Source of the DNA: Pelomonas sp. Root405
Lineage (GTDB): Bacteria > Pseudomonadota > Gammaproteobacteria > Burkholderiales > Burkholderiaceae_C
Direction: 5' to 3'
Length of the DNA stretch: 64,000 bases
NCBI RefSeq assembly: GCF_001425165.1
Contig: NZ_LMDU01000003.1
Coordinates: 1,189 to 65,188, forward strand
Positions 9,471 to 19,445 of the stretch are shown piece by piece; the stretch's first letter is position 1, and every line of letters begins with the position of its first letter. The position numbers were made by a program, and so were the translations under genes. The notes beneath the pieces were generated by a model. It searched no databases. It saw only the letters and a program-made list of their open reading frames with translations, and was not told where the DNA came from.

Positions 9471-9992
9471 ATGGCAAAGTTTCAACCCCGCGGCGCTCAG
9501 GCTGAAGGCAACGACGACGGCCTGAAGGAAAAGATGATCGCGGTCAACCGCGTCACCAAGGTTGTGAAGGGTGGCCGTACGCTGTCTTTCGCTGCTTTGA
9601 CCGTGGTCGGCGACGGCGATGGCCGTATCGGCATGGGCAAGGGCAAGGCCAAGGAAGTGCCGGTTGCAGTGCAGAAGGCCATGGAAGCCGCCCGCCGCAA
9701 CATGGTCAAGGTCAACCTGAAGAACGGCACCATCCATCACAACGTGGTGGGCGAGCACGGTGCAGCGCACGTCATCATGGCACCGGCTCCTGCCGGTACC
9801 GGCGTCATCGCCGGCGGCCCGATGCGCGCCGTCTTCGAAGTGATGGGTGTGACGGACATCGTGACCAAGAGCCACGGTTCGACCAACCCTTACAACATGG
9901 TCCGCGCCACGCTGGATGCGCTCAAGCGCGCCACGACGGCGTCGGAAGTCGCTGCCAAGCGCGGCAAGACGGTTGAAGAAATCTTCAACTGA
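9471..9992 (+). CDS. rpsE: 30S ribosomal protein S5
   Basis: The 173-residue product has the S5 N-terminal double-stranded RNA-binding domain ([36 protein letters not shown]) and C-terminal domain. S5 is at the mRNA entry site and affects fidelity; mutations in the N-terminal loop cause spectinomycin resistance. AAGGAATA precedes the ATG. Confidence 0.98.
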   Translation: MAKFQPRGAQAEGNDDGLKEKMIAVNRVTKVVKGGRTLSFAALTVVGDGDGRIGMGKGKAKEVPVAVQKAMEAARRNMVKVNLKNGTIHHNVVGEHGAAHVIMAPAPAGTGVIAGGPMRAVFEVMGVTDIVTKSHGSTNPYNMVRATLDALKRATTASEVAAKRGKTVEEIFN

Positions 9993-10012
9993 TCGCCAAA
10001 GCGGAGCACAAG

Positions 10013-10195
10013 ATGTCTGACAAGAAAACCGTGACGGTCAAGCTGGTGCGTAGCCCCATCGGCTGCCGCGCCTCGCACCGCGCCACCGTGGTCGGCCTGG
10101 GCCTGCGCCGGCTGAACAGCCAGAGCACCCTGGAAGACACGCCGGCAGTGCGCGGCATGATCAACAAGATCGCCTATCTGGTGCAGGTGCTTTAA
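10013..10195 (+). CDS. rpmD: 50S ribosomal protein L30
   Basis: The 60-residue protein [20 protein letters not shown]... is the short bacterial L30, a small 23S rRNA-binding protein. It lies in its standard place between rpsE and rplO. Confidence 0.97.
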   Translation: MSDKKTVTVKLVRSPIGCRASHRATVVGLGLRRLNSQSTLEDTPAVRGMINKIAYLVQVL

Positions 10196-10221
10196 GCACT
10201 GCTTACCAAGAGGACAAGACG

Positions 10222-10653
10222 ATGGAACTCAACACGATCAAGCCCGCAGAGGGCTCCAAGCATGCCAAGCGCCGTGTCGGCCGCGGCATCGGCTCGGGCC
10301 TGGGCAAGACCGCAGGTCGCGGTCACAAGGGCCAGAAGTCCCGCGCTGGTGGCTACCACAAGGTCGGCTTCGAAGGCGGCCAGATGCCGCTGCAGCGTCG
10401 CCTGCCCAAGCGTGGCTTCAAGTCGCTGACGCTGAAGTACAACGCCGAGATCACGCTGTCGGACCTGCAGGGTCTGGCCGGCGACGAGATCGACATGTCG
10501 ACGCTGAAGGCTGTCGGCCTGGTGCCTCAGTTGGCTAAATCGGTCAAGGTCATCCTGGCAGGCGCTATCGAGCGCAAGGTCACGCTCAAGGGCGTGAACG
10601 TCACGAAGGGCGCCAAGGCGGCCATCGAGGCGGCGGGCGGCTCGGTCGCTTAA
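10222..10653 (+). CDS. rplO: 50S ribosomal protein L15
   Basis: L15 (143 residues) carries the glycine/arginine-rich N-terminal extension ([20 protein letters not shown]) that threads through 23S rRNA, and a globular C-terminal part. It is a late assembly protein. Its gene precedes secY, the normal arrangement. Confidence 0.98.
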   Translation: MELNTIKPAEGSKHAKRRVGRGIGSGLGKTAGRGHKGQKSRAGGYHKVGFEGGQMPLQRRLPKRGFKSLTLKYNAEITLSDLQGLAGDEIDMSTLKAVGLVPQLAKSVKVILAGAIERKVTLKGVNVTKGAKAAIEAAGGSVA

Positions 10654-10674
10654 TCGACAAGGAACCGATCCAGC

Positions 10675-11985
10675 GTGGCTACCAACGCGAATCAGCTGGC
10701 CAAGAGCGGCAAGTTCGGCGACCTGCGTCGTCGGCTTGTGTTCCTGTTGCTGGCCCTGGTCGTCTACCGCATCGGCGCGCATATCCCCGTGCCCGGTATC
10801 GACCCGGTCCAACTGCAGCAGTTCTTCAAGGATCAGGGTGGCGGCATCCTGGGCCTGCTCAACATGTTCTCGGGCGGCGCGATGTCGCGCTTCACCGTGT
10901 TCGCGTTGGGAATCACGCCCTATATCTCGGCTTCCATCGTGCTGCAGTTGATGACCTATGTGGTCCCGACGCTGGAGCAACTGAAGAAGGAAGGTGAGGC
11001 CGGCCGTCGCAAGATCACGCAGTACACGCGTTATGCGACGCTGGGACTGGCGCTGTTTCAAAGCCTGTCGATTGCGCTGGCGCTTGAAGGATCTTCTGGT
11101 CTGGTGTTGAGCCCTGGCTTCGGCTTCCGGCTGACGGCGGTCTCCAGCCTGGTGGCCGGCACGATGTTCCTGATGTGGTTGGGTGAGCAGATCACCGAGC
11201 GTGGTTTGGGCAACGGCATCTCCATCCTGATCTTTGCCGGTATTGCCTCCGGCCTGCCGAGCGCCATCGGTGGCCTGTTCGAGCTGGTGCGTACCGGTGC
11301 GATGGGCTACGGCGCGGCGCTGGTGGTGATCTCCCTGGTCGTGCTGGTGACCTACTTCGTCGTGTTCGTCGAACGTGGTCAGCGCAAGATCTTGGTGAAC
11401 TACGCCAAGCGGCAGGTTGGCAACAAGGTCTACGGTGGTCAGTCGTCGCATCTGCCGCTGAAGCTCAACATGTCGGGCGTGATCCCGCCGATCTTCGCGT
11501 CGTCCATCATCCTGCTGCCGACCACGGTCGTGAGCTGGTTCGCGACGGGTGATGGCCTGCGCTGGTTGAAGGATCTGGCCAACGCAGTCAGCCCGGGTCA
11601 GCCGATCTATGTGCTGCTGTACGCCTCGGCCATCGTGTTCTTCTGCTTCTTCTACACGGCGCTGGTGTTCAACAGCCGTGAGACGGCAGACAACCTGAAG
11701 AAGAGCGGCGCGTTCATCCCGGGCATTCGTCCAGGTGAGCAGACCGCCAAGCACATCGACAAGATCCTGTCCCGGCTCACGCTGGCTGGTGCGATCTACA
11801 TCACGCTGGTCTGCCTGCTGCCCGAATTTTTGACATTGAAGTACAACGTTCCGTTTTACTTCGGTGGTACATCCCTGTTGATCATCGTTGTCGTGACGAT
11901 GGACTTCTGGGCCCAGGTACAGAGCTACATCATGAGTCAGCAGTACGAATCACTGCTGAAGAAGGCCAGCTTCAAACCCACCTGA
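10675..11985 (+). CDS. secY: Protein translocase subunit SecY
   Basis: This 436-residue inner-membrane protein forms the Sec channel with SecE and SecG. About ten membrane segments are visible, starting with [19 protein letters not shown]. The conserved [10 protein letters not shown] segment and the cytoplasmic loop with [21 protein letters not shown], which contacts SecA and ribosomes, are present. The start is GTG at 10675, with AAGGA upstream. It lies 21 bases after rplO. Confidence 0.98.
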   Translation: MATNANQLAKSGKFGDLRRRLVFLLLALVVYRIGAHIPVPGIDPVQLQQFFKDQGGGILGLLNMFSGGAMSRFTVFALGITPYISASIVLQLMTYVVPTLEQLKKEGEAGRRKITQYTRYATLGLALFQSLSIALALEGSSGLVLSPGFGFRLTAVSSLVAGTMFLMWLGEQITERGLGNGISILIFAGIASGLPSAIGGLFELVRTGAMGYGAALVVISLVVLVTYFVVFVERGQRKILVNYAKRQVGNKVYGGQSSHLPLKLNMSGVIPPIFASSIILLPTTVVSWFATGDGLRWLKDLANAVSPGQPIYVLLYASAIVFFCFFYTALVFNSRETADNLKKSGAFIPGIRPGEQTAKHIDKILSRLTLAGAIYITLVCLLPEFLTLKYNVPFYFGGTSLLIIVVVTMDFWAQVQSYIMSQQYESLLKKASFKPT

Positions 11986-12045
11986 GGGCGAGGAGCTGAT
12001 CGTTAACCAAGATTGATTCCAGCAACACAATCCTGAACGTGCGGC

Positions 12046-12264
12046 ATGGCGAAAGACGACGTCATACAGATGCAGGGCGAGATTCTTGAGAACCTCCCCA
12101 ACGCCACGTTCAGAGTGAAGTTGGAAAACGGGCATGTCGTGCTCGGTCACATCTCCGGCAAGATGCGGATGCACTACATCCGTATCCTCCCCGGCGACAA
12201 AGTGACCGTTGAACTGACACCCTACGATTTGAGTCGTGCTCGCATCGTATTCCGGGCGAAGTGA
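12046..12264 (+). CDS. infA: Translation initiation factor IF-1
   Basis: IF-1 is a single OB-fold of 72 residues that binds the 30S A site during initiation. The product begins [19 protein letters not shown] and contains [20 protein letters not shown], both diagnostic. Its position between secY and rpmJ is typical of betaproteobacteria and differs from E. coli. The ribosome-binding site is weak. Confidence 0.97.
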   Translation: MAKDDVIQMQGEILENLPNATFRVKLENGHVVLGHISGKMRMHYIRILPGDKVTVELTPYDLSRARIVFRAK

Positions 12265-12323
12265 GCTGTTTGAACCCCCGGATTGCGTGTGAGCGCAGAA
12301 GAAGTTAGGCCAAGGAGCAGACC

Positions 12324-12437
12324 ATGAAAGTTTCGGCATCCGTGAAGCAGATGTGCCGCAATTGCAAGATCATCCGCCGCAAGGGTGTGGTGCGCGTGAT
12401 CTGTACCGACCCGCGCCACAAGCAACGCCAGGGCTAA
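12324..12437 (+). CDS. rpmJ: 50S ribosomal protein L36
   Basis: A 37-codon gene running from ATG 12324 to TAA 12437, with AAGGAG in front. The product starts [21 protein letters not shown] and ends with the [11 protein letters not shown] tail. The zinc-binding set C-x2-C, C and H is complete, so this is the zinc-containing form of L36. Confidence 0.97.
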   Translation: MKVSASVKQMCRNCKIIRRKGVVRVICTDPRHKQRQG

Positions 12438-12471
12438 GCCCGAGCGCGCACGACAGGACTAGAGGACAACC

Positions 12472-12837
12472 ATGGCACGTATTGCTGGTATCAACATTCC
12501 GCCGCAAAAGCACACTGAGATCGGTCTGACCTCGATCTACGGCATCGGCCGTACGACCGCCCAGAAGATCTGCACGACCTGCGGTATTCCGTTCGACAAG
12601 AAGGTCAAGGACCTGAACGACTCCGATCTCGAAAAGATCCGTGATGTCGTCAACCAGATGACCATCGAAGGCGATCTGCGCCGTGAGCAGTCCATCAACA
12701 TCAAGCGTCTGATGGACCTCGGTTGCTACCGCGGCTTCCGTCATCGCCGTGGCCTGCCGATGCGCGGCCAGCGCACCCGCACGAATGCCCGTACCCGCAA
12801 GGGTCCGCGCAAGTCGGCTGCGACCGGCAAGAAGTAA
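12472..12837 (+). CDS. rpsM: 30S ribosomal protein S13
   Basis: S13 (121 residues) contacts tRNA and the 50S bridge from the 30S head. The start [19 protein letters not shown], the helix-hairpin region [11 protein letters not shown] and the basic end ([17 protein letters not shown]) are all present. It opens the alpha-operon genes. Confidence 0.98.
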   Translation: MARIAGINIPPQKHTEIGLTSIYGIGRTTAQKICTTCGIPFDKKVKDLNDSDLEKIRDVVNQMTIEGDLRREQSINIKRLMDLGCYRGFRHRRGLPMRGQRTRTNARTRKGPRKSAATGKK

Positions 12838-12863
12838 GCTGCCCGAACTGAAAGAAGGTCAAT

Positions 12864-13268
12864 ATGGCAAAGGCTCCCAACAATTCGGCGGCTCAGCGCG
12901 TTCGCAAGAAGGTCCGCAAGAACGTTGCTGACGGCATCGCGCACGTCCACGCATCGTTCAACAACACGATCATCACGATCACCGACCGTCAAGGCGGCGC
13001 CCTGTCCTGGGCTTCGTCGGGCGGCCAAGGCTTCAAGGGTTCGCGCAAGTCGACGCCTTTCGCAGCCCAGGTGGCGGCTGAAGTCGCGGGTCGCGCTGCG
13101 CAAGAGCAGGGCATCAAGAATCTGGACGTCAAGATCAAGGGCCCAGGCCCGGGTCGCGAATCGTCGGTGCGTGCCTTGGCTGCGCTGGGCATCCGCATCA
13201 ACTCGATCTCTGACGTGACGCCGGTGCCGCACAACGGCTGCCGTCCGCAGAAGCGTCGTCGGATCTGA
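12864..13268 (+). CDS. rpsK: 30S ribosomal protein S11
   Basis: The 134-residue S11 lies on the 30S platform. Motifs include [17 protein letters not shown] and the terminal [17 protein letters not shown]. It is followed by 245 bases without a gene before rpsD, a gap wider than in many relatives and one that holds a possible promoter and a hairpin. Confidence 0.98.
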   Translation: MAKAPNNSAAQRVRKKVRKNVADGIAHVHASFNNTIITITDRQGGALSWASSGGQGFKGSRKSTPFAAQVAAEVAGRAAQEQGIKNLDVKIKGPGPGRESSVRALAALGIRINSISDVTPVPHNGCRPQKRRRI

Positions 13269-13296
13269 TCTCCTTCACCGTTCGGTGACAGGGATA

Positions 13297-13324
13297 TTGC
13301 AGATTCGGATGACGGTGCGATAAT
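13297..13324 (+). promoter_or_regulatory. Possible internal promoter before rpsD
   Basis: TTGCAG (13297-13302) and GATAAT (13319-13324) are 16 bases apart in the rpsK-rpsD gap. Spacing is slightly short, so support is moderate. It would give rpsD and rpoA a supply independent of the upstream genes. Confidence 0.4.
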
Positions 13325-13339
13325 CGCGCGTTTTCCCGG

Positions 13340-13370
13340 AGCCGGCGGGCACTCAGGTGCTGCGCCGGCT
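13340..13370 (+). promoter_or_regulatory. Strong leader hairpin before rpsD
   Basis: AGCCGGCG (13340-13347) pairs perfectly with CGCCGGCT (13363-13370), with an inner GCAC-TCAG-GTGC stem-loop. There is no T-run after it. It sits downstream of the possible promoter, so it would be in the rpsD leader RNA. An S4-binding or attenuator role is a guess from position. Confidence 0.45.
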
Positions 13371-13513
13371 TCAGTCTTGAGTCGATCCCATTTGGATCTC
13401 AATTGGCGGCGACTCACAAGCCCACCGTCCAAGCCCACAAAAACACTGGCTGGACTCGCGTCAGGCAACTCGGTTTCCGAGCCCCGACGTCAGATTGAAC
13501 AAGGACACGCAAA

Positions 13514-14137
13514 GTGGCACGTTACCTCGGCCCCAAGGGCAAACTTTCCCGCCGTGAAGGCACCGACCTCTACCTGAAGAGCGCCCGCCGCGCCATCAGC
13601 GACAAGGTCAAGTTCGACTCCAAGCCCGGCCAGCATGGCCGCACCTCCGGCCAGCGCACGTCCGACTTCGGCCTGCAGCTCCGTGAGAAGCAAAAGGTCA
13701 AGCGCATGTACGGCGTGCTGGAGCGCCAGTTCCGCCGCTACTTCGCCGAAGCCGAGCGCCGCAAGGGCTCGACCGGTGTGAACCTGCTGCAACTGCTGGA
13801 ATCGCGCCTGGACAACGTCGTCTACCGCATGGGCTTCGGCTCGACCCGCGCAGAAGCCCGCCAGCTGGTTTCGCACAAAGGCGTCACGGTGAACGGCGAA
13901 GTCGTCAACATCGCGTCCTACCTGGTCAAGGCCGGAGACACCGTCGGCGTGCGCGACAAGGCCAAGAAGCAGCTGCGCGTGACCGAGTCGTTCAAGCTGG
14001 CTGACTCCATCGGCCTGCCGGCCTGGGTGGCTGTCGACGGCACCAAGCTCGAAGGCGTGTTCAAGAAGGCTCCGGACCGCGACGAGTTCGGCGCCGAGAT
14101 CAATGAATCGCTGATCGTCGAGTTGTACTCGCGTTAA
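13514..14137 (+). CDS. rpsD: 30S ribosomal protein S4
   Basis: S4 (207 residues) is a primary 16S rRNA binder and, in E. coli, the repressor of the alpha operon. It has [17 protein letters not shown] near its start and an S4-type RNA-binding domain ([20 protein letters not shown], then [10 protein letters not shown]). The start codon is GTG at 13514, with AAGGAC seven bases in front. No other start in this frame gives a normal S4 N-terminus. Confidence 0.97.
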   Translation: MARYLGPKGKLSRREGTDLYLKSARRAISDKVKFDSKPGQHGRTSGQRTSDFGLQLREKQKVKRMYGVLERQFRRYFAEAERRKGSTGVNLLQLLESRLDNVVYRMGFGSTRAEARQLVSHKGVTVNGEVVNIASYLVKAGDTVGVRDKAKKQLRVTESFKLADSIGLPAWVAVDGTKLEGVFKKAPDRDEFGAEINESLIVELYSR

Positions 14138-14146
14138 TGATTTCCC

Positions 14147-14178
14147 CGCCGACCACGCCTCTTGGGGCGCGGTCGGCG
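14147..14178 (+). terminator. Terminator-like hairpin between rpsD and rpoA
   Basis: CGCCGACC (14147-14154) pairs perfectly with GGTCGGCG (14171-14178), followed by a short weak T stretch (TTTCCT). It may reduce rather than stop transcription into rpoA. Confidence 0.5.
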
Positions 14179-14284
14179 TTTCCTCGTCCGGGTTTCCGCC
14201 TCATCGGGGCCCTTCGAAGGCTCAACCCGGCTGGTCCTCAGCCTTATCGGTGTAACGAGCCGAGGGTATTGAAAGAAAGACCTC

Positions 14285-15274
14285 ATGCAAACCAACTTGC
14301 TCAAACCCAAATCCATCAACGTGGAGCCCCTGGGCGGTCATCGCGCCAAGGTCACGCTGGAGCCGTTCGAACGCGGCTACGGTCACACCCTGGGCAACGC
14401 CCTGCGCCGTGTGCTGCTCTCGTCGATGGTGGGTTATGCGCCGACGGAGGTGACGATCGCCGGCGTGCTGCACGAGTACTCGGCCATCGACGGCGTGCAA
14501 GAGGACGTGGTTCACATCATGTTGAACCTCAAGGGCGTCGTCTTCCGCCTGCACAACCGTGAAGAAGTGACCCTGGTCCTGCGCAAGGAAGGCGAAGGCC
14601 CCGTCACCGCCGCCGACATCCAGACCCCGCACGACGTCGAGATCATCAATCCCGAGCACGTCATCGCCCACCTGTCGCAAGGCGGCAAGCTGGACATGCA
14701 GATCAAGGTCGAGAAGGGCCGTGGCTATGTGCCGGGCACGATGCGCCGCTTCGGCGACGAGCCGACCAAGAGCATCGGCCGCATCGTCCTCGACGCTTCG
14801 TTCGCGCCCGTCAAGCGCGTCAGCTACGCCGTCGAGAACGCCCGCGTCGAGCAGCGTACCGACCTGGACAAGCTGGTCATGGAAATCGAAACCAACGGCG
14901 CCATCTCGCCCGAGGAAGCGATCCGTGCTTCGGCCAAGATCCTGGTTGAACAGCTGGCCGTGTTCGCACAGCTGCAAGGCACCGACCTCGTCGACGCCTT
15001 CGACCAGCCGGCCCAGCGCTCCAGCAGCTTCGATCCGATCCTGCTGCGCCCGGTCGACGAGCTCGAACTCACCGTGCGTTCGGCCAACTGCCTGAAGGCC
15101 GAAAACATCTACTACATCGGCGACCTGATCCAGCGTACCGAGACCGAGCTGCTGAAGACCCCCAATCTGGGTCGCAAGTCGCTCAACGAAATCAAGGAAG
15201 TCCTCGCTTCGCGCGGCCTGACCTTGGGCGCACGTCTCGAGAACTGGCCTCCCCAAGGTCTCGACAAGCGGTAA
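14285..15274 (+). CDS. rpoA: RNA polymerase alpha subunit
   Basis: The 329-residue product has the N-terminal assembly domain ([21 protein letters not shown]) and the C-terminal domain (from about residue 245) with the helix-hairpin-helix that contacts UP elements and activators ([15 protein letters not shown], then [16 protein letters not shown]). Length and order are normal for the alpha operon. GAAAGA precedes the ATG. Confidence 0.98.
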   Translation: MQTNLLKPKSINVEPLGGHRAKVTLEPFERGYGHTLGNALRRVLLSSMVGYAPTEVTIAGVLHEYSAIDGVQEDVVHIMLNLKGVVFRLHNREEVTLVLRKEGEGPVTAADIQTPHDVEIINPEHVIAHLSQGGKLDMQIKVEKGRGYVPGTMRRFGDEPTKSIGRIVLDASFAPVKRVSYAVENARVEQRTDLDKLVMEIETNGAISPEEAIRASAKILVEQLAVFAQLQGTDLVDAFDQPAQRSSSFDPILLRPVDELELTVRSANCLKAENIYYIGDLIQRTETELLKTPNLGRKSLNEIKEVLASRGLTLGARLENWPPQGLDKR

Positions 15275-15296
15275 TCCGCTGCGCTCCAACAGAAAA

Positions 15297-15344
15297 GACG
15301 GCCTGAAGGCCGTCCTCTGATGACAAACGCACCCCGGTGCGTTT
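15297..15344 (+). promoter_or_regulatory. Two tandem hairpins between rpoA and rplQ
   Basis: The first is GACGGCC-TGAA-GGCCGTC (15297-15314). The second is AAACGCAC-CCCG-GTGCGTTT (15325-15344). Both are perfect and neither has a T-run. Such hairpins often set the relative amounts or stability of segments of a ribosomal transcript; here that is inference. Confidence 0.5.
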
Positions 15345-15408
15345 GATCGTGCCCCGGCAGTACCTGATCCGGCTGCCGGCATTAACAAAGTGAAAGGTAA
15401 CAAGCACC

Positions 15409-15798
15409 ATGCGTCACCGTAACGGCCTCCGCAAACTCAACCGCACCAGCGCCCACCGCGCTGCCATGCTCCGCAACATGTGCGTTTCGCTGCTGCAGCA
15501 CGAAGCCATCAAGACCACGGTCCCCAAGGCCAAGGAACTGCGTCGCGTCGTTGAGCCCCTCATCACGCTTGCCAAGGAACCCACGCTGGCCAACCGCCGC
15601 CTGGCTTTCGACCGCCTGCGCGACCGCGACATCGTCAGCAAGCTCTTCAACGAACTGGGCCCGCGCTTCAAGGCGCGTCCGGGCGGCTACACCCGCATCC
15701 TGAAGATGGGCTTCCGCGTCGGCGACAACGCCCCCATGGCCTTCGTCGAGCTGGTTGATCGCCCTGAAGGCGAAACTGCCGGCGACGCCGTCGAATAA
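15409..15798 (+). CDS. rplQ: 50S ribosomal protein L17
   Basis: L17 (129 residues) starts [17 protein letters not shown] and includes the [19 protein letters not shown] ending. It lies near the tunnel exit and closes the ribosomal cluster. AAAGG precedes the start at slightly long spacing, and a clear terminator follows. Confidence 0.98.
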   Translation: MRHRNGLRKLNRTSAHRAAMLRNMCVSLLQHEAIKTTVPKAKELRRVVEPLITLAKEPTLANRRLAFDRLRDRDIVSKLFNELGPRFKARPGGYTRILKMGFRVGDNAPMAFVELVDRPEGETAGDAVE

Positions 15799-15820
15799 GT
15801 TCAGCCTGTGCTGATCCGCC

Positions 15821-15845
15821 AAGCCCGCCTCGTGCGGGCTTTTTC
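15821..15845 (+). terminator. Rho-independent terminator after rplQ
   Basis: AAGCCCGC (15821-15828) and GCGGGCTT (15834-15841) form an 8-bp perfect stem with a 5-base loop, followed by a T-run to 15844. It ends the ribosomal superoperon. Confidence 0.9.
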
Positions 15846-15978
15846 ACGCCTGCGTCGGCTGTCTCCTACCGCCGGGATTCGCCTGGCCCGACTGCGTGGC
15901 GTGATGGCCCGGCCCATATTGGAACCGCGCAGGATCGGGCAGGCAGGCTGTTCCGGCCGGGCGCGAGAAGGAGCCGAC

Positions 15979-16152
15979 ATGCCCAAGACCCATGGCAATC
16001 GCGCCGGCCCGGTCGAGCACAAGGTCAGCGATTTCGCGACCACCAAGTCGACCCAGGGCCAGACACTGACCAAGCAGGCCAAGGAGCCTGCGCGACAACC
16101 GGACGGCACGGCGCGCGAAGCGCCCAAAGGCCCGCCCCAGCACAAGATCTGA
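15979..16152 (+). CDS. Small basic hypothetical protein (57 aa)
   Basis: A 57-codon frame starts at ATG 15979, with GAGAAGGAG as a good ribosome-binding site. The product is very hydrophilic, rich in Lys, Gln, Thr and Pro, with no membrane segment or cysteine; it begins MPKTHGNRAGPVEHK. I do not recognise it. Its stop TGA is immediately followed by the reverse-strand stop of pdeM (TGATCA), so the genes converge with no gap. The strong ribosome-binding site makes it a likely real gene. Confidence 0.55.
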   Translation: MPKTHGNRAGPVEHKVSDFATTKSTQGQTLTKQAKEPARQPDGTAREAPKGPPQHKI

Positions 16153-16812
16153 TCAGCTGCGTCGCGGCAGCCAATGCAGACTGCCGTCGCCAAGCACGGC
16201 AACATCGGCGCCCTGGCGTGCGAGGTCGCCGTGATGAAGCGTCAGCGCGCCCGTCAAACCGCCGAAGGCTGGCAGGACCAGAGCGTGCGGATAGCAGACG
16301 AAGCAGGGCCGCCGCAGGCGGTCGCCGGCACGGCTGCTGATGGACACCGCGGGATGCAAGTGGCCCGCCAGCGTGAAGCCCGGCGCGCCGGCCTGTGGCG
16401 GCTCGTGAGCGGCGGTCAAGGAACCTAACGACAAGGTCCCGCTGACCACCTGCAGTGGCAGTCCCGCCGGATGGATGTGCCGGTCGTGGTTGCCGAGCAC
16501 GAGCACGGTGGCGATGCGCTGGCCGAACGCGGCCACGGCACTCAGCAGGGCCGGGTTCAGCCCCTGGACGCCATGCCAGAAGTCGCCGAGCACCACGAGC
16601 CGGTCGGCGTCGTGCCTGACGACGAGATCATGCAAGCGCGACAGCGTTTGTGCGCTGCTGCCCGCCGGTACCGCCTGGCCTTGCGCCCGAAAGGCCGCGC
16701 CCTTGCCCAGATGCAGGTCGGCCACGAACACGGTGCGGCCTTCGGGCCACCAGACCGCACCATCGGCCAGCAACCACAGCGTCTCACCCGCTGCGTCGAC
16801 GCGCAGGCTCAT
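16153..16812 (-). CDS. pdeM: Ligase-associated DNA-damage-response phosphoesterase PdeM
   Basis: This 219-residue calcineurin-like metallophosphoesterase shows all metal-binding blocks in order: [23 protein letters not shown] and AGHLHP. PdeM proteins belong to the bacterial ligase-associated repair set with an Lhr-type helicase, an ATP-dependent ligase and an MBL-fold nuclease, and all four are encoded here. It is the last gene of the unit; its ATG overlaps the helicase stop (ATGA). Its exact substrate is not fixed by sequence. Confidence 0.9.
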   Translation of the reverse strand: MSLRVDAAGETLWLLADGAVWWPEGRTVFVADLHLGKGAAFRAQGQAVPAGSSAQTLSRLHDLVVRHDADRLVVLGDFWHGVQGLNPALLSAVAAFGQRIATVLVLGNHDRHIHPAGLPLQVVSGTLSLGSLTAAHEPPQAGAPGFTLAGHLHPAVSISSRAGDRLRRPCFVCYPHALVLPAFGGLTGALTLHHGDLARQGADVAVLGDGSLHWLPRRS

Positions 16813-19316
16813 CGCGGCCTCCGGCGGCCGCGCGATCTCGGTGCCTTCTCCGGCGCCTTGCCAAAGACGAGCCGAGCAGCGACGTCTTGTGACGGCGCCC
16901 GGCCGCCGGCCGCCTCCTCCAGCTCGACCAGCATGCGGCTCAGCCGCTGCGCCAGCGACTCCGTCGACGCGCGCTCGCGCAGCCGCTCCACCAGCAGCGG
17001 GAACGCCAGCGGCGTCGGCCGTGCCGGCTTCTGCAGGTCCAAAGTCTGTGCCGCCATGCGAGCCAAGGTGCGGCCCAAGGCGTCGACATCAAGCTCCGCG
17101 GACAGCAGCTCGGCCTCCGCCTGACGCAGCAGCCGGTTCTCCGGGTCGTGCCGGCGGAACACGTCGAAGTAAAGCGAGGCCGACGCCTGCAGTTGCCGCT
17201 GGCTGCGCGCCTCGCCCGGGTGGCTCTGGAAGATCAGCCCGGCAATGCGGGCGATCTGCCGGAAGCGCCGCCGCGCCATCTCGCTCGCGTTCAGGCTCGC
17301 CAGCACTTCCTCGCGCAGCGTCGCGCGCTCCACCGGCGCCAGCAGCTTCGGCAACTGTCCAGCCCAGTCGATCTCGGTTGCGCTCAACAGCTCCAGCCCA
17401 TAATCGTTGATCGCCATCGTGAAGGTGGCCGGCGTGTCGCGGCCGGCCCGCCAGGCCAGCAGCGACGCCAGTCCGAGGTGCACGACGCGGCCCGCGAACG
17501 GATAAAGGAACAGATGATGGCCGTCGCCCGATGTCATCACCTCGGCCAGCAGCCTCTGCGGCCCGGGCAGTGCGGACCACTCGACCTGCAGCTTCAGCAG
17601 TGGCGCGACAAAGCGCATCTCCTTGTCGGTGTAGCGGCCCTCGGCCGCCTCGGCGAATCGATCCAGCATCGCATCCGACAGCGTGTCCGAAATCGGAAAC
17701 TGCCCTCCGTCCCAGCGCGGCAGCTTCGCCTTGCCCGGCTTGGCGACGCGTACATAGGCCGTCAGCCCCTCCACCCGCACCAGCTCCAGCGCGCGCCCGC
17801 CCAGCAGGAAGACGTCCCCATTGCGCAATCGCGAGATGAAGCTTTCCTCCACCGTCGCGATACGGCCGCCGGTCATGAACTGCACGCTCACCACCGCGTC
17901 CGACACGATGGTGCCGATGTTGCTGCGGTGGCGCCGCGCCAGCCGCACATCTGGCACGCGCCAGACGCCTTCGTCATCAGGCACGACGCGCTGGAAATCC
18001 GGGTAGGCCCGCAGCGTCTCGCCGCCGTGGCGCACGAAGGCCAGCGCCCAGGCCCAGGCCGCATCGCTCAAGCCTCGGTAGCTTGGCGCCGAGCGCACCT
18101 CGGGCAGCAGTTCCTCGGGCCGGAAGCCGCCGCCGAGCGCGATCGTGACAAGGTGCTGCACCAGCACGTCCAGCGGCGCGTCCGGCGGCCGGCGAGGCTC
18201 GATGCGGCCGGCCTCGACAGCCGCGCGCAGCGCCGACGCCTCAACGATCTCCAGGCTGTGCGTCGGCACCATGGTCACACGCGAGCGCCGTCCGGGTGCG
18301 TGGCCACTGCGGCCGGCTCGCTGCAGCAGCCGCGCAACGCCCTTGGCCGAGCCGATCTGCAGTACCTGCTCCACCGGCAGGAAGTCCACACCCAAGTCCA
18401 GGCTCGCCGTGCAAACCACGCACTTGAGCTGACCGGCCTTCATCGCCGCCTCAACCCAGCGCCGCATCTCGGCATCGACCGAGCCGTGATGCAGCGCGAT
18501 CAGCCCGGCCCAGTCCGGCCGCGCGTCCAGCATCGCCTGGAACCAGCGCTCACACTGGGACCGCGTGTTGGTGAACACCAGCGAGTTCGCCGCGGCGTCG
18601 ACCCGCTCGATGACGCCGGGCAGCATCTCCAGGCCCATATGACCCGCCCAGGCGAAGCGCTCGATGCGCTCGGGCAGCAGGGTATCGATGAAGATCTTCT
18701 TGTCCTGCGCGCCGCGCACGATGACGGCGCCGGGCGCCAGCGTGTCGCGCGCTTCGTCGAGGTTGGCGAGCGTCGCCGACAGCCCCCACGTCAGCAGCGC
18801 CGGGTTCCATCTGCGCAGCCTTGCCAGCGCCAGCTGCAGTTGCACGCCGCGCTTGGTGCCGAGCAATTCATGCCATTCGTCGACGACGACCAGGCGCACG
18901 CGCTTCAGGATGTCGGGCGCGTCCGCGCGCGACAGCATCAGGCTCAGCGACTCCGGCGTGGTGACGAGGCCGGTGGGCCAGCGGCGCTGCTGCGAAGCGC
19001 GCTCGCTGCTGGTGGTGTCGCCGGTGCGTGCGGCCAGCGTCCACTTCGGCGCAAGGACGCTGGCTGCGTCTTGCAGCGCCAGCAGCGTGTCATGGCTCAG
19101 GGCCCGCATGGGGGTCACCCACAACACGCTCAGCGGTTCGTTGACGTCGCTGAAGGCTTGCAGCGCGCCGAGCCAGACAGCAAGCGTCTTGCCGGAGCCG
19201 GTGGTGGCGTGGAGCAGGCCGGAGTGGCCTTGCTTCATTTCCTTCCAGACGGTTTTCTGGAAGGGGAAGGCCTTCCAGCCTTTGCTTTCCAGCCAGGCGG
19301 TCGTCGGGTTAGGCAT
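16809..19316 (-). CDS. Ligase-associated DEXH-box helicase (Lhr type)
   Basis: The 835-residue protein is a superfamily 2 helicase of the short Lhr family. It has Walker [10 protein letters not shown], the DEWH motif II ([11 protein letters not shown]), the motif III-like GLSATL, and the second RecA domain with [13 protein letters not shown] and [14 protein letters not shown]. The C-terminal region corresponds to the Lhr core (winged-helix and beta-sheet parts). It probably translocates on single-stranded DNA during repair. I chose ATG 19316; a GTG at 19328 is also in frame. It lies 129 bases downstream of the ligase gene. Confidence 0.92.
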   Translation of the reverse strand: MPNPTTAWLESKGWKAFPFQKTVWKEMKQGHSGLLHATTGSGKTLAVWLGALQAFSDVNEPLSVLWVTPMRALSHDTLLALQDAASVLAPKWTLAARTGDTTSSERASQQRRWPTGLVTTPESLSLMLSRADAPDILKRVRLVVVDEWHELLGTKRGVQLQLALARLRRWNPALLTWGLSATLANLDEARDTLAPGAVIVRGAQDKKIFIDTLLPERIERFAWAGHMGLEMLPGVIERVDAAANSLVFTNTRSQCERWFQAMLDARPDWAGLIALHHGSVDAEMRRWVEAAMKAGQLKCVVCTASLDLGVDFLPVEQVLQIGSAKGVARLLQRAGRSGHAPGRRSRVTMVPTHSLEIVEASALRAAVEAGRIEPRRPPDAPLDVLVQHLVTIALGGGFRPEELLPEVRSAPSYRGLSDAAWAWALAFVRHGGETLRAYPDFQRVVPDDEGVWRVPDVRLARRHRSNIGTIVSDAVVSVQFMTGGRIATVEESFISRLRNGDVFLLGGRALELVRVEGLTAYVRVAKPGKAKLPRWDGGQFPISDTLSDAMLDRFAEAAEGRYTDKEMRFVAPLLKLQVEWSALPGPQRLLAEVMTSGDGHHLFLYPFAGRVVHLGLASLLAWRAGRDTPATFTMAINDYGLELLSATEIDWAGQLPKLLAPVERATLREEVLASLNASEMARRRFRQIARIAGLIFQSHPGEARSQRQLQASASLYFDVFRRHDPENRLLRQAEAELLSAELDVDALGRTLARMAAQTLDLQKPARPTPLAFPLLVERLRERASTESLAQRLSRMLVELEEAAGGRAPSQDVAARLVFGKAPEKAPRSRGRRRPR

Positions 19317-19445
19317 TCGGGGCTGCACCAGTCGCTAGTGGGCAGATGGCGTTGATTCCTCGTTGCTTTCGGCCGACGCCACGTTTGCCGGGAGCCCCGG
19401 GAACCCGACACCGAGTCGAAGGGACAGTCGAAAAAACACGCAACA

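Noticed and set aside
17148-19355. 735-codon + strand frame opposite the helicase gene
   Set aside because: Composition is Arg/His/Gln-rich shadow sequence; the - strand helicase carries all SF2 motifs.
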